The position numbers and the translations under genes were made by a program. A model generated the notes under the pieces. It was not told where the DNA came from and did no database searches. It worked only from the letters and a program-made list of their open reading frames with translations. From Rhodococcus sp. HNM0569 (lineage in GTDB: Bacteria; Actinomycetota; Actinomycetes; Mycobacteriales; Mycobacteriaceae): a stretch of DNA of 64,000 nucleotides. Of the stretch, positions 1 to 7,866 are shown one piece after another. The stretch covers positions 186,001 through 250,000 of the forward strand of contig NZ_JAASAE010000002.1 of the NCBI RefSeq assembly GCF_012726205.1, given 5' to 3'. The first letter of the stretch is position 1, and each line of letters opens with the position of its first letter.

Positions 1-288
1 TGGGGCTACCCGACACTCAGCGTCGTCGACGGCTCGTCGGTGTCGGCCAACCTCGGCGTCAACCCGTCGCTCACGATCTCGGCGCAGGCCGAGCGCGCGG
101 CGGCGCTGTGGCCGAACAAGGGCGAGGCGGACGCGCGTCCCGAGCAGGGGGAGCCGTACCGGCGGGTCACGCCGGTCGCGCCGCAGCGGCCGGTCGTGCC
201 TGCCGATGCGCCTGGCGCGCTGCGTCTTCCGATCGTGGAGGTCCGCACCGGTGAGGGTGCGGCCGGGGCGGGCACCGGCGTCGCGTGA
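1..288 (+). CDS. GMC-family oxidoreductase, C-terminal fragment (cholesterol-oxidase-like)
   Basis: The frame is open from base 1 and ends with TGA at 286-288; the gene begins upstream of the window. The visible 95 residues contain [14 protein letters not shown] followed by a [14 protein letters not shown] segment. This matches the C-terminal end of GMC flavoproteins, where the substrate/FAD-closing region ends in an N-P-x-x-T-I-x-A-x-A-E-R signature. A Pro/Ala-rich tail without recognisable structure follows. In mycobacteria a cholesterol-oxidase-like GMC gene (choD) lies in the region of guaA, and the order here agrees with that. The FAD-binding N terminus is missing, so the substrate cannot be judged. 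The family is fairly certain; the identity as ChoD is inference. Confidence 0.75.
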   Translation, partial: WGYPTLSVVDGSSVSANLGVNPSLTISAQAERAAALWPNKGEADARPEQGEPYRRVTPVAPQRPVVPADAPGALRLPIVEVRTGEGAAGAGTGVA

Positions 289-329
289 CGCCGGTCGGGA
301 CGAGGGCGCGCCCCCGTTAGACTGGACAG

Positions 330-1928
330 GTGGCACACACCGAACAACAGGGGCATCCCGAGCAGCCGGAACCGCAGCGTCCCGTCCTGGTCGTCGACTT
401 CGGCGCGCAGTACGCGCAGCTGATCGCGCGGCGGGTCCGCGAGGCGAACGTCTACTCGGAGGTGGTTCCGCACACCGCGACGGTCGACGAGATCGCGGCC
501 AGGAATCCGCGGGCCGTCGTGCTGTCGGGCGGACCGTCGAGTGTGTACGCCGAGGGCGCGCCGTCGCTCGATGCGGCGCTGTTCGAGCTCGACGTCCCGG
601 TGTTCGGCATCTGCTACGGCTTCCAGGCGATGGCGAACGCCCTCGGCGGCACCGTCGCGAAGACCGGCACCCGCGAGTACGGCCGCACCGACCTCACGGT
701 GGAAGGCGGCAGGCTGCACGAGGGCCTTCCTGCGCGCCAGCCCGTCTGGATGAGTCACGGCGACGCCGTCACCGCGGCGCCCGAGGGCTTCGAGGTCACC
801 GCCACGAGTGAGGGTGCGCCGGTCGCGGCCTTCGAGAACCGCGAGCGGCGTCTGGCAGGTGTGCAGTACCACCCCGAGGTGCTGCACTCGCCGCACGGCC
901 AGCAGGTGCTCAGCCGGTTCCTGCACGACATCGCGGGGATCGCGGGCGACTGGACCGCCGCCAACATCGCCGAGTCGCTGATCGAGCAGGTGCGCGCGCA
1001 GATCGGCGACGGTCGCGCGATCTGCGGTCTGTCCGGTGGCGTCGACTCCGCCGTCGCGGCCGCGCTGGTGCAGCGCGCGATCGGCGACCGCCTCACGTGT
1101 GTGTTCGTCGACCACGGGCTGATGCGCGAGGGCGAGCGCGAGCAGGTCGAAAAGGATTTCGTCGCCGCGACGGGCGCCAAGCTCGTCGTCGTCGACGCGT
1201 CGGAGAAGTTCCTGTCGGAACTCGACGGTGTGTCCGATCCGGAGACCAAGCGCAAGATCATCGGACGCGAGTTCATCCGCACGTTCGAGGGCGCGGTCGC
1301 GGACGTGCTCGGTGAGCAGGCCGAGCAGGGGGCCACGGTCGACTTCCTGGTCCAGGGCACGCTCTACCCGGATGTCGTCGAGTCGGGCGGCGGTACCGGC
1401 ACCGCGAACATCAAGAGCCACCACAATGTGGGTGGGTTGCCCGAGGATCTGCAGTTCACCCTCGTCGAGCCGCTGCGACTGCTGTTCAAGGACGAGGTGC
1501 GCGCGGTGGGCCGCGAGCTGGGTCTGCCCGAGGAGATCGTGGGACGCCAGCCGTTCCCGGGCCCGGGCCTCGGCATCCGCATCATCGGCGCGGTCACGCG
1601 TGAGCGGCTCACGATCCTGCGCCAGGCCGATTCGATCGCCCGCGAAGAACTCACGGCAGCCGGCCTCGACGGCAAGATCTGGCAGTGCCCGGTCGTGTTG
1701 CTCGCGGACGTCCGCAGCGTCGGTGTCCAGGGCGACGGCCGCACCTACGGCCATCCGATCGTGCTGCGGCCGGTGTCGAGTGAGGACGCGATGACGGCCG
1801 ACTGGACGCGGCTGCCCTACGAGGTTCTCGAGCGCATCTCGACGCGTATCACCAACGAGGTCGCCGACGTCAACCGCGTCGTGCTCGACGTCACGAGCAA
1901 GCCGCCGGGCACGATCGAGTGGGAGTGA
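330..1928 (+). CDS. guaA: GMP synthase (glutamine-hydrolysing)
   Basis: Cytosolic enzyme that converts XMP to GMP with ATP and glutamine, the last step of guanine nucleotide synthesis. The 532-residue protein has the usual full length. The N-terminal class I glutamine amidotransferase domain shows the GICYG nucleophile (Cys95) and the YHPEV His/Glu pair (H181, E183). The ATP-pyrophosphatase P-loop SGGVDS is at 235-240, and the protein ends in the dimerisation domain with a typical PPGTIEWE terminus. The start is GTG at 330, about 20 residues before the first conserved strand. It stands alone downstream of the GMC gene and ends facing an oppositely oriented small membrane-protein gene. No guanine riboswitch is visible in the short leader. 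Confidence 0.97.
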   Translation: MAHTEQQGHPEQPEPQRPVLVVDFGAQYAQLIARRVREANVYSEVVPHTATVDEIAARNPRAVVLSGGPSSVYAEGAPSLDAALFELDVPVFGICYGFQAMANALGGTVAKTGTREYGRTDLTVEGGRLHEGLPARQPVWMSHGDAVTAAPEGFEVTATSEGAPVAAFENRERRLAGVQYHPEVLHSPHGQQVLSRFLHDIAGIAGDWTAANIAESLIEQVRAQIGDGRAICGLSGGVDSAVAAALVQRAIGDRLTCVFVDHGLMREGEREQVEKDFVAATGAKLVVVDASEKFLSELDGVSDPETKRKIIGREFIRTFEGAVADVLGEQAEQGATVDFLVQGTLYPDVVESGGGTGTANIKSHHNVGGLPEDLQFTLVEPLRLLFKDEVRAVGRELGLPEEIVGRQPFPGPGLGIRIIGAVTRERLTILRQADSIAREELTAAGLDGKIWQCPVVLLADVRSVGVQGDGRTYGHPIVLRPVSSEDAMTADWTRLPYEVLERISTRITNEVADVNRVVLDVTSKPPGTIEWE

Positions 1929-1952
1929 TCGCCCCGGCGGCGTGCACGGAAT

Positions 1953-2213
1953 TCAGCGTGAGCGCCGCCCGGGCGTGAACACCAGCACGAGTCCGACCAC
2001 GACGGCGACGCCCACCACGATCCATCGGAATGCGCCGTCGCCCAGTGGCTCGAGCGAGAACGGGCCCGCCAGGGCCCAGCCGCTCACGAGCAAAGCGAGG
2101 ACACCCGTCACGAGCAGTACGGCCGACGGCCGTCTGCTGCGGGGCGCGTCGCTCGCCTGATCGGTGTCGCCTGCGCTCCCGGTGTGCTGATCAGGGTTTC
2201 CGTGTTCAGCCAC
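1953..2213 (-). CDS. Small two-helix membrane protein, unknown function
   Basis: A protein of about 86 residues with a polar N terminus and two hydrophobic segments (roughly residues 32-52 and 60-78), ending in basic GRRSR. I do not recognise a family. The GTG at 2213 overlaps the stop of the upstream PspC/LiaF-like gene (GTGGCTGA), so the two are translationally coupled; a further upstream ATG at 2228 is possible but less likely. Co-expression with the EsrI-like gene suggests an accessory role in the same envelope-stress module. That is inference from position only. Confidence 0.7.
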   Translation of the reverse strand: MAEHGNPDQHTGSAGDTDQASDAPRSRRPSAVLLVTGVLALLVSGWALAGPFSLEPLGDGAFRWIVVGVAVVVGLVLVFTPGRRSR

Positions 2214-3525
2214 GGTGCACCTCCACATTTCCGAACTGGTTCTCGATGTCGAGGGTGAGCAGCGGCCCGTCGCCCGGTGGGGTGTCGGGCAGGCACTGTG
2301 CCTCGCCGAATGCGCTGTCGCAGTGGTTGGCGACGTTCATGCCGTCCGGCACGTACACGATCACCTCGCCGAACCGGTTCTCGACCGCCACCGTGCGGTC
2401 CTCGGTGAGGGTGAGTCCCCGCAGGTCCAGCTCGGCCGATCCGAACGTGCTGCGGTAGTCGCCCTGCAGCGCGGCGGTCGTGGTCGGTGCCCAGCGTTGT
2501 TCGCCCATGTGCGACGTATCGAAGTCGATCGGGCCCACGAGCGACGCGAGGATCACGAAGCCGGCGAGTGGACCGGTGACGACGAGCAGTCCATGACCGC
2601 GCCGGACGAACGCGCCGACGACCAGTCCGAGCCCGACGACGGCGAGTGCGACAGCGCCGATGCGTGCGGGCGTGAGCCATTCCGCGTCGGTCGCGACGGC
2701 GATCGCGCTCGCGGCTGCGGCCGCGATGATCGCGAGACCCAGGAACAGCGGGGTGATGCGCGAGCGCTGCTTCGGCTGCACGTCCGGCGTGAGGTCGGGA
2801 GCCGGTGTCGGCAGATCCCACGCGAAGGGCGCGACACCGAGCGGGTCCCAGCTCGGTGGCTCGGGGTGCTCCATGCTGTTCGGGCTCGCCGTGCTGTTCG
2901 CGGGCGCAGTCGCGGTCCCGGACGTACTCGGCGCGCCGTCGGTCCCGGCCCGCTGCTCGCGGTCGGGTGCCGGTTCCGGGGTGTAGCTCTCGGGGAGCCG
3001 GACGTAGGGCCCGTACGTGGTGAACGGTGACCCGAAGGTGCCGGGTACGGGCGGATACGTGCCGGCGACGGGGGGCGTCGTCTCGTGCGGAAGCGACGGT
3101 GCGACCGGTTGCCGTTGGTACAGCAGCCACCAGCCGGCGAGCATCAGCAGCAGCCCCACCATGCCGGAGCCGCCGAGCCCGATCCCGGCCGGGCCGAGCG
3201 TGCTGAGCGCCACCACCAGCGCGACGAGGAGCACGACCGTCCTGGTGCCGGAGTCGGAGCTGTGACCTCGCCCGACGAGTGCTTCGGCGGCGGACGAGTC
3301 GTCGCCGGTCCTGGGCAGCACGAGCCATGCCGCGAGGTACAGGACGATGCCGGATCCGCCGAACACGGTCGCGACGACGAACGCGACGCGCACCAGCACG
3401 GGATCGACACCGTAGCGGTGTCCGACACCCCCGCACACGCCCGCGATGTGGCCCTGTCCGGGCAGGCGCGCGGGCCGCGTCCGCCAGAGGTCGGCGAGTT
3501 GCTCCTGGAGACTGCGCTCTGTCAT
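2206..3525 (-). CDS. PspC-domain membrane protein with LiaF-like C terminus (EsrI-like)
   Basis: Protein of about 439 residues starting at MTERSL (ATG 3525; an in-frame ATG at 3534 is the alternative). The N terminus is a PspC domain (GHIAGVCGGVGHRYGVD) with its hydrophobic helix. Several more membrane segments and a Pro/Thr/Ser-rich linker follow. The last 90 residues (GDYRSTFGSAELDLRGL to the end) resemble the LiaF-type C-terminal beta domain seen in inhibitors of LiaS-like kinases. The gene is divergent from a PspC-containing sensor kinase and its LuxR regulator. This is the arrangement of the EsrISR three-component envelope-stress system described near guaA in Corynebacterium glutamicum, where the membrane protein acts as modulator. 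The assignment rests on domains plus context. Confidence 0.8.
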   Translation of the reverse strand: MTERSLQEQLADLWRTRPARLPGQGHIAGVCGGVGHRYGVDPVLVRVAFVVATVFGGSGIVLYLAAWLVLPRTGDDSSAAEALVGRGHSSDSGTRTVVLLVALVVALSTLGPAGIGLGGSGMVGLLLMLAGWWLLYQRQPVAPSLPHETTPPVAGTYPPVPGTFGSPFTTYGPYVRLPESYTPEPAPDREQRAGTDGAPSTSGTATAPANSTASPNSMEHPEPPSWDPLGVAPFAWDLPTPAPDLTPDVQPKQRSRITPLFLGLAIIAAAAASAIAVATDAEWLTPARIGAVALAVVGLGLVVGAFVRRGHGLLVVTGPLAGFVILASLVGPIDFDTSHMGEQRWAPTTTAALQGDYRSTFGSAELDLRGLTLTEDRTVAVENRFGEVIVYVPDGMNVANHCDSAFGEAQCLPDTPPGDGPLLTLDIENQFGNVEVHRG

Positions 3526-3658
3526 GACATCCATCGTCGGTCGCATGCGCCTTCCGCACATCCGGGTGTACCCCTGATCTCGAGGCGCGTCCCGGTGAAC
3601 CCGAACTCAGGGCCCAACCCTGATGCTGCGCTCGGGGCCGCGTGCCAGTATCGAAGAC

Positions 3659-4984
3659 GTGCGCCCTGTTTCCCATGCCCAGGCGGAGGACCGGCTCGTC
3701 CCCCGACTCGAGCGACGGTCGGGTGGACGCATCGTCGGTGGCGTCGCGGGTGGTATCGCAGACCACCTCGGCGTCGACGTCATGAAGGTGCGCGTCGTGT
3801 TCGCGCTGCTCGCGGCGCTCGCCGGGGCAGGCATCGCGGCCTACGGTCTGCTGTGGATCTTCACGCCGCAGGGCAACGACACCGCTCCGCCGTCGCCTGC
3901 CGAACGGAAGAGGGCGTACGGGCTCATCGCGCTCGGACTCGGTGCGTCGGTCGCCCTGTCGTGGCTGTTCAGCGGAAATGCGGGATCGGTCATCGGTCCG
4001 GTCGTCGCGGTCGCCGTGGGTGCTGCCCTGGTATGGCGCGAGTTCGACACCGAGGGGCCTCGGTCGGCGATCGGGCTCCCGCGCAGGCCCACGGTGCTCA
4101 CGTGGGCGCGGGTGCTGGGCGGTATCACGCTCATCGTGCTCGGCCTCGGTGTCGTGATCCTCGCGCAGGTCGACGTCGATGCACTGCGGTCGTCGCTGCT
4201 CGCGGTCGTCGCGACGCTGATCGGTGCCGGCCTGCTCACCGTCCCGCTGTGGCTCAAGCTGTGGCGTGCTCTCGAGTCGGAGCGGGCGGCGCGCATCCGC
4301 ACCGACGAGCGCGAGGAGATCGCGTCGCACCTGCACGACTCGGTGCTGCAGACGCTCGCGCTCATCCAGAAGCAGTCGGGCGACGCACACGAGGTCGCAC
4401 GGCTCGCGCGTGGCCAGGAGCGCGAACTACGCAGGTGGTTGTTCGGTGGCGGCGACACGGACCACACGTCGCTCGCCGAGGCGCTGCGCACGATCGCGGG
4501 TGAGGTCGAGGACCAGCACGGTGTCACGGTCGGAGTCGTCACGGTCGGCGACGTCGTCCTGCACGAGGACATGGCGAAGGAAGGCTTCACGGCGGTGCTG
4601 GGTGCGGTGCGCGAATCGTTGGTCAATGCCGCCAAGCACTCCGAGACGACCGAGTCCGATCTCTACATGGAGGCCGAGCCCGAGCAGGTGAGCGTGTTCG
4701 TGCGCGATCGCGGTGTCGGTTTCGATCCCGACGCGGTGCCCGGCGGCAGGCAGGGGCTCGCGAAGTCGATCCGCGGCCGTGTCGAACGCCGCGGCGGCCG
4801 GGTCGAGGTGCGGTCGTCGCACGGCAAGGGAACCGAGATCCGTATCCACATGCCGCGCAACGGCGGTGCCGCACAGGACGTGGGAGAAACGGGTGACGCG
4901 GGACAGGCGGGCGAGTCCGACGAGTCCGGTGCCGGTCTACAGTGGGAGGGTCTTGCCGCCGACCGCGAGGAACAGGCCCAGTGA
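3659..4984 (+). CDS. PspC-domain sensor histidine kinase (EsrS-like)
   Basis: Protein of about 441 residues from GTG 3659; an earlier in-frame start at 3623 would add 12 residues. It begins with a cytosolic stretch and a PspC domain (GRIVGGVAGGIADHLGVD). Four or so membrane helices follow, then a HisKA_3-type box SHLHDSVLQTLALI with the likely phosphorylated histidine near residue 226. The HATPase domain has N-box RESLVNAAKHS and G-box DRGVGFDPD. No large extracytoplasmic domain is present, so it is an intramembrane-sensing kinase. Its stop overlaps the GTG of the response regulator by 4 bp, so the pair is coupled. It probably controls its own operon and the divergent esrI-like gene in response to envelope damage; that part is inferred from the family. 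Confidence 0.88.
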   Translation: MRPVSHAQAEDRLVPRLERRSGGRIVGGVAGGIADHLGVDVMKVRVVFALLAALAGAGIAAYGLLWIFTPQGNDTAPPSPAERKRAYGLIALGLGASVALSWLFSGNAGSVIGPVVAVAVGAALVWREFDTEGPRSAIGLPRRPTVLTWARVLGGITLIVLGLGVVILAQVDVDALRSSLLAVVATLIGAGLLTVPLWLKLWRALESERAARIRTDEREEIASHLHDSVLQTLALIQKQSGDAHEVARLARGQERELRRWLFGGGDTDHTSLAEALRTIAGEVEDQHGVTVGVVTVGDVVLHEDMAKEGFTAVLGAVRESLVNAAKHSETTESDLYMEAEPEQVSVFVRDRGVGFDPDAVPGGRQGLAKSIRGRVERRGGRVEVRSSHGKGTEIRIHMPRNGGAAQDVGETGDAGQAGESDESGAGLQWEGLAADREEQAQ

Positions 4985-5640
4985 CCGCACCTGCCGCGCC
5001 GCCCTATCGAGTTTTCCTGGTCGACGATCACGCCGTGTTCCGTTCGGGGGTGCGTGCCGAGCTGGGGCGCGAACCCGACATGGAGATCGTCGGCGAAGCC
5101 GGTGGGGTAGCCGAAGCGATCGCGGGAGTGAAGGCGTCGCGCCCGCACGTCGTGCTGCTCGACGTCCACATGCCCGACGGCGGGGGAGTCGCGGTGCTGC
5201 GGGGTCTCGATCCGGGCCCGGTGTGCTTGGCGCTCAGCGTGTCCGACGCGGCCGAAGACGTCATCGCGGTCATCCGGGCGGGGGCGCGTGGGTACGTCAC
5301 CAAGAGCATCTCGGGTCACGAGCTCGCCGACGGCGTGCGCCGCGTGGCCGGGGGAGATGCGGTGTTCGGGCCGCGGCTCGCGGGTTTCGTGCTCGACTCG
5401 TTCACCGGCCGGTCCAGCGTGCCGGAGCCGCCGCTCGATCCCGAACTCGATTCGCTCACCCCGCGTGAACTCGAAGTCCTGCGACTGCTCGCGCGTGGCT
5501 ACACCTACCGGGAGATCGCCGAGGAACTGTTCATCTCGATCAAGACGGTCGAGACGCACGCGTCGAACGTGCTGCGAAAGACTCAGCAGTCCAACCGCAA
5601 TGCGCTCACCCGGTGGGCACACCGCCGCCGGATCGACTGA
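4981..5640 (+). CDS. LuxR/NarL-family response regulator (EsrR-like)
   Basis: Protein of 219 residues beginning at GTG 4981, which overlaps the kinase stop (AGTGA). The receiver domain has the acidic pair VDD near 14-16, the phospho-acceptor Asp61 in LLDVHMPDGG, and a conserved lysine in VTKS. The C-terminal LuxR-type helix-turn-helix runs from LTPRELEVL through IAEELFISIKTVETH. It is the DNA-binding partner of the adjacent PspC-type kinase. Targets cannot be read from the window, but the divergent membrane-protein gene is the obvious candidate. Confidence 0.93.
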   Translation: MTAPAAPPYRVFLVDDHAVFRSGVRAELGREPDMEIVGEAGGVAEAIAGVKASRPHVVLLDVHMPDGGGVAVLRGLDPGPVCLALSVSDAAEDVIAVIRAGARGYVTKSISGHELADGVRRVAGGDAVFGPRLAGFVLDSFTGRSSVPEPPLDPELDSLTPRELEVLRLLARGYTYREIAEELFISIKTVETHASNVLRKTQQSNRNALTRWAHRRRID

Positions 5641-5641
5641 T

Positions 5642-5663
5642 CCCCGTCCCGGCCGGGAGGGGG
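5642..5663. terminator. Possible bidirectional hairpin between convergent genes
   Basis: The 28-bp gap between the response regulator and the oppositely oriented kinase holds a G+C palindrome CCCC-g-TCCCGG/CCGGGA-g-GGGG. It could fold as a short strong hairpin for both transcripts. No T-tract follows, as is common in high-GC actinobacteria. Confidence 0.4.
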
Positions 5664-5668
5664 GCCGC

Positions 5669-6880
5669 TCAGGGCTGCATGATGAGCACGATGAGTGCGA
5701 CCACGGCGGCGAGCACCAGGATCGCCACCATCACACCCATGGCGATGGGTGCCCACGCCACCACACGCTCGCGTAGCTCGGCCTGTTCGGTGGGGGTGCG
5801 CGGCGGCCACTGCAGCTTCCCGACGGGACGCGCGACGGCGCCGAGCGGCGTGCCGTGTTGGACGGCAGGCAGTCCCGCGACGGTCGAGCCGATGGGCCTG
5901 CGTCGCGACTCCTGCATCGGGGTGCCGCGGTGGGCCCAGCGGGGCACCGTGCCGTCGGCCGACACGATGGGAGCGTCGAGCAGCTGCGCGACGCGGCCGC
6001 CGGGGCCGAGCACGACGTGCGCGAGTTCGTCGCGCGCCTGCGCCATCGTGGGACGGCGCGCGGGATCGGGCTCGAGCATGTGCAGCAGTGCGTCGGTGAG
6101 CGGGCCCGCCCTGTGCGGCGCGCGGATCTCGCCCTTGGCGACGCGGTGCAACAGTGCGATCGAGTCGGAGTCGATACCGAACGGCGGCTGGCCTTCGACG
6201 ACGGTGTAGAGCGCGGAGCCGAGTGAGAACACGTCGCTCGCCTCGGTGGGGTCCTGACCGCGCGCCACCTCGGGTGCGAAATACGCAGGGGTGCCGGTGA
6301 TGACGCTCGCGTCGGCTTCGGACGTGTCGCCCTTCGCGCGGGCGATGCCGAAGTCGCTGATGCGGGCCTTGCCGAGGTCCTTCCCCCGGTCGGCGACGAG
6401 GATGTTGCCGGGTTTGATGTCGCGGTGCACGATGCCCGCCGCGTGCGCGGCGGCGAGTGCGTCGGCCACCTGTGCGCCGATCTGCGCGGCCTCGAGTGGC
6501 GGGATGGTGCCGGTGCCGTCGGTGCCCTGCACGATTCCGAGCCCCTGCGCGAGGCTGCGGGACGGCACGTACTCCATCACGAGCCACGGCTCGCCTGCCT
6601 CGAGCGCGACGTCGTACATCGCGATCGAGTGGGGGTGGGTGAGCTTGGCGGCATTGCGGCCCTCGCGCAGTGTGCGATCGCGCACCGCGCGCGCCTCTGT
6701 GGGATCGAGGTCCGCGGTGGTGGTGACCTGTTTGACGGCGACGTCGCGGTGCAGCAGCGTGTCGCGGGCGAGCCACACCGCGCCCATGCCGCCACCGCCG
6801 AGCTTGGAGCGCAGACGGTAGCGGCCCGCCACGAGGTAGTCGGGCCCGATGCCCCGCTCTGTCTGCCCCTGCTCGGTCAC
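5669..6880 (-). CDS. Membrane-anchored Ser/Thr protein kinase without extracellular sensor
   Basis: Protein of 403 residues, GTG start at 6880. A Hanks-type kinase domain of the PknB kind is complete: glycine loop KLGGGGMGAVWLARD, VAVK lysine 50, HRDIKPGN catalytic loop (Asp154), DFGIA (Asp177), and APE. After a juxtamembrane stretch one transmembrane helix near residues 375-400 is followed by only two or three residues, so no PASTA or other outer sensor exists. It is convergent with the EsrR-like regulator and divergent from imuA'. Substrates are unknown. The kinase should be active because every catalytic residue is present. Confidence 0.93.
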   Translation of the reverse strand: MTEQGQTERGIGPDYLVAGRYRLRSKLGGGGMGAVWLARDTLLHRDVAVKQVTTTADLDPTEARAVRDRTLREGRNAAKLTHPHSIAMYDVALEAGEPWLVMEYVPSRSLAQGLGIVQGTDGTGTIPPLEAAQIGAQVADALAAAHAAGIVHRDIKPGNILVADRGKDLGKARISDFGIARAKGDTSEADASVITGTPAYFAPEVARGQDPTEASDVFSLGSALYTVVEGQPPFGIDSDSIALLHRVAKGEIRAPHRAGPLTDALLHMLEPDPARRPTMAQARDELAHVVLGPGGRVAQLLDAPIVSADGTVPRWAHRGTPMQESRRRPIGSTVAGLPAVQHGTPLGAVARPVGKLQWPPRTPTEQAELRERVVAWAPIAMGVMVAILVLAAVVALIVLIMQP

Positions 6881-7000
6881 GAGATCAGCCTAATTGATGT
6901 GCGGGCGTGCCCCGTGCAGGCGGATCGGTCGGCGCGCGAGCAGCGGTTTCCTGGATCGCTTGACGTTCGGGCCGGTCATCGGCTTAAACTTGCCAGTGGT

Positions 7001-7016
7001 TCGAAAACGTGTTCGA
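7001..7016 (+). promoter_or_regulatory. LexA SOS box upstream of imuA'-imuB
   Basis: TCGAAAACGTGTTCGA matches the mycobacterial/actinobacterial LexA box TCGAAC-N4-GTTCGA with one mismatch (A for C at position 6). It lies 74 bp upstream of the imuA' start. A perfect 14-bp palindrome TCGAACCGGTTCGA overlaps it at 7013-7026 but has a 2-bp spacer instead of 4. Known regulation of imuA'/imuB by LexA in mycobacteria supports the call. Confidence 0.85.
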
Positions 7017-7089
7017 ACCGGTTCGAGCTGCGTCTTCCCCGTGGCGTCGATCACCGGAGGTGCCCCAGTGGCACGGGATCGAGGTGCGT

Positions 7090-7866
7090 ATGGGTGGAAC
7101 GGAAGGTGCCGTGGACGCTGCGGGAGCGGTGGGCGCGGGCATGTCGCGGCGCGAGCGGCTCGCACAGTTGCGCAGACAGATCGCGGCGGTCCCCGCGCGG
7201 GGCGGCGAGACCACCACGACACACGCCGGTGCGGGTGTCCCGGTGCTGCCCGTTCCCGAGCCGCTCGCCGCGCTCCTGCCGCACGGCGGGCTTGTGCGCG
7301 GTTCGGTCGTGTCGGTGTCGGGTGCCACGTCGCTGTTGCTCGGTCTCGTCGCGTCGATCACGGCGTCCGGCGGGCATGTCGCGGTGGTCGGCAGGCCGCA
7401 GCTCGGTCTCCTCGCGGCCGTCGAGATGGGCACGCGGCTGGACCGCCTCGCGCTCGTCCCCGAACCCGGTCCCGATCCCGTCGAGATCGCGGCCGTGCTG
7501 CTCGACGGCATGGACCTGGTGGTTCTCGGGCTCGGTGGCGGTGCGGTCGCGCCGTCGCGGGCTCGGGCGGTCATGGCACGTGCGCGCAGCAAGGGCTGCA
7601 CGTTGGTCGTCACCGACGGCCGGTGGGACGGCGCGGAGATGACACTCGACGCCGAAGTCGACGGGTACGACGGGCTGGGGGACCGGCACCGGCGCGACCG
7701 GGGCCGGGTGTGCTCGGTGCGGTTGTCGGTGCGTGCGGGCGGCAAGACGTTCCGGCCGCGAACGACGCGTCTCGACGTCCGGTCGGCGCGTGGGCGCGTG
7801 GAGTGGGGGCAGGCGGCCGGGCCCTCCGCCGTCGACGGCCCCGCCGCCGGGGTCGCGAGCGCATGA
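7090..7866 (+). CDS. imuA': ImuA' (RecA-like SOS mutagenesis protein)
   Basis: Protein of about 258 residues from ATG 7090 (GAGG is 6 bp upstream; GTG 7084 is an alternative). The core resembles a degenerate RecA/SulA-like fold: LPHGGLVRGSVVSVSGATS followed by hydrophobic strands LVASITASGGHVAVVGRPQLG and DLVVLGLGGG. A proper Walker A lysine is not seen. In mycobacteria ImuA' bridges ImuB and DnaE2 and is required for damage-induced mutagenesis. The stop overlaps the imuB start (ATGA) and an SOS box lies upstream. Its match to the family rests mostly on gene order and size plus this core. Confidence 0.88.
   Translation: MGGTEGAVDAAGAVGAGMSRRERLAQLRRQIAAVPARGGETTTTHAGAGVPVLPVPEPLAALLPHGGLVRGSVVSVSGATSLLLGLVASITASGGHVAVVGRPQLGLLAAVEMGTRLDRLALVPEPGPDPVEIAAVLLDGMDLVVLGLGGGAVAPSRARAVMARARSKGCTLVVTDGRWDGAEMTLDAEVDGYDGLGDRHRRDRGRVCSVRLSVRAGGKTFRPRTTRLDVRSARGRVEWGQAAGPSAVDGPAAGVASA

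Noticed and set aside
2108-4390. 760-codon minus-strand frame over the PspC genes
   Set aside because: It overlaps three supported genes in other frames and has Arg/His-rich composition.
7013-7026. Palindrome TCGAACCGGTTCGA as a second standard LexA box
   Set aside because: Its spacer is 2 bp where the consensus needs 4, so it is noted within the finding but not called as its own box.
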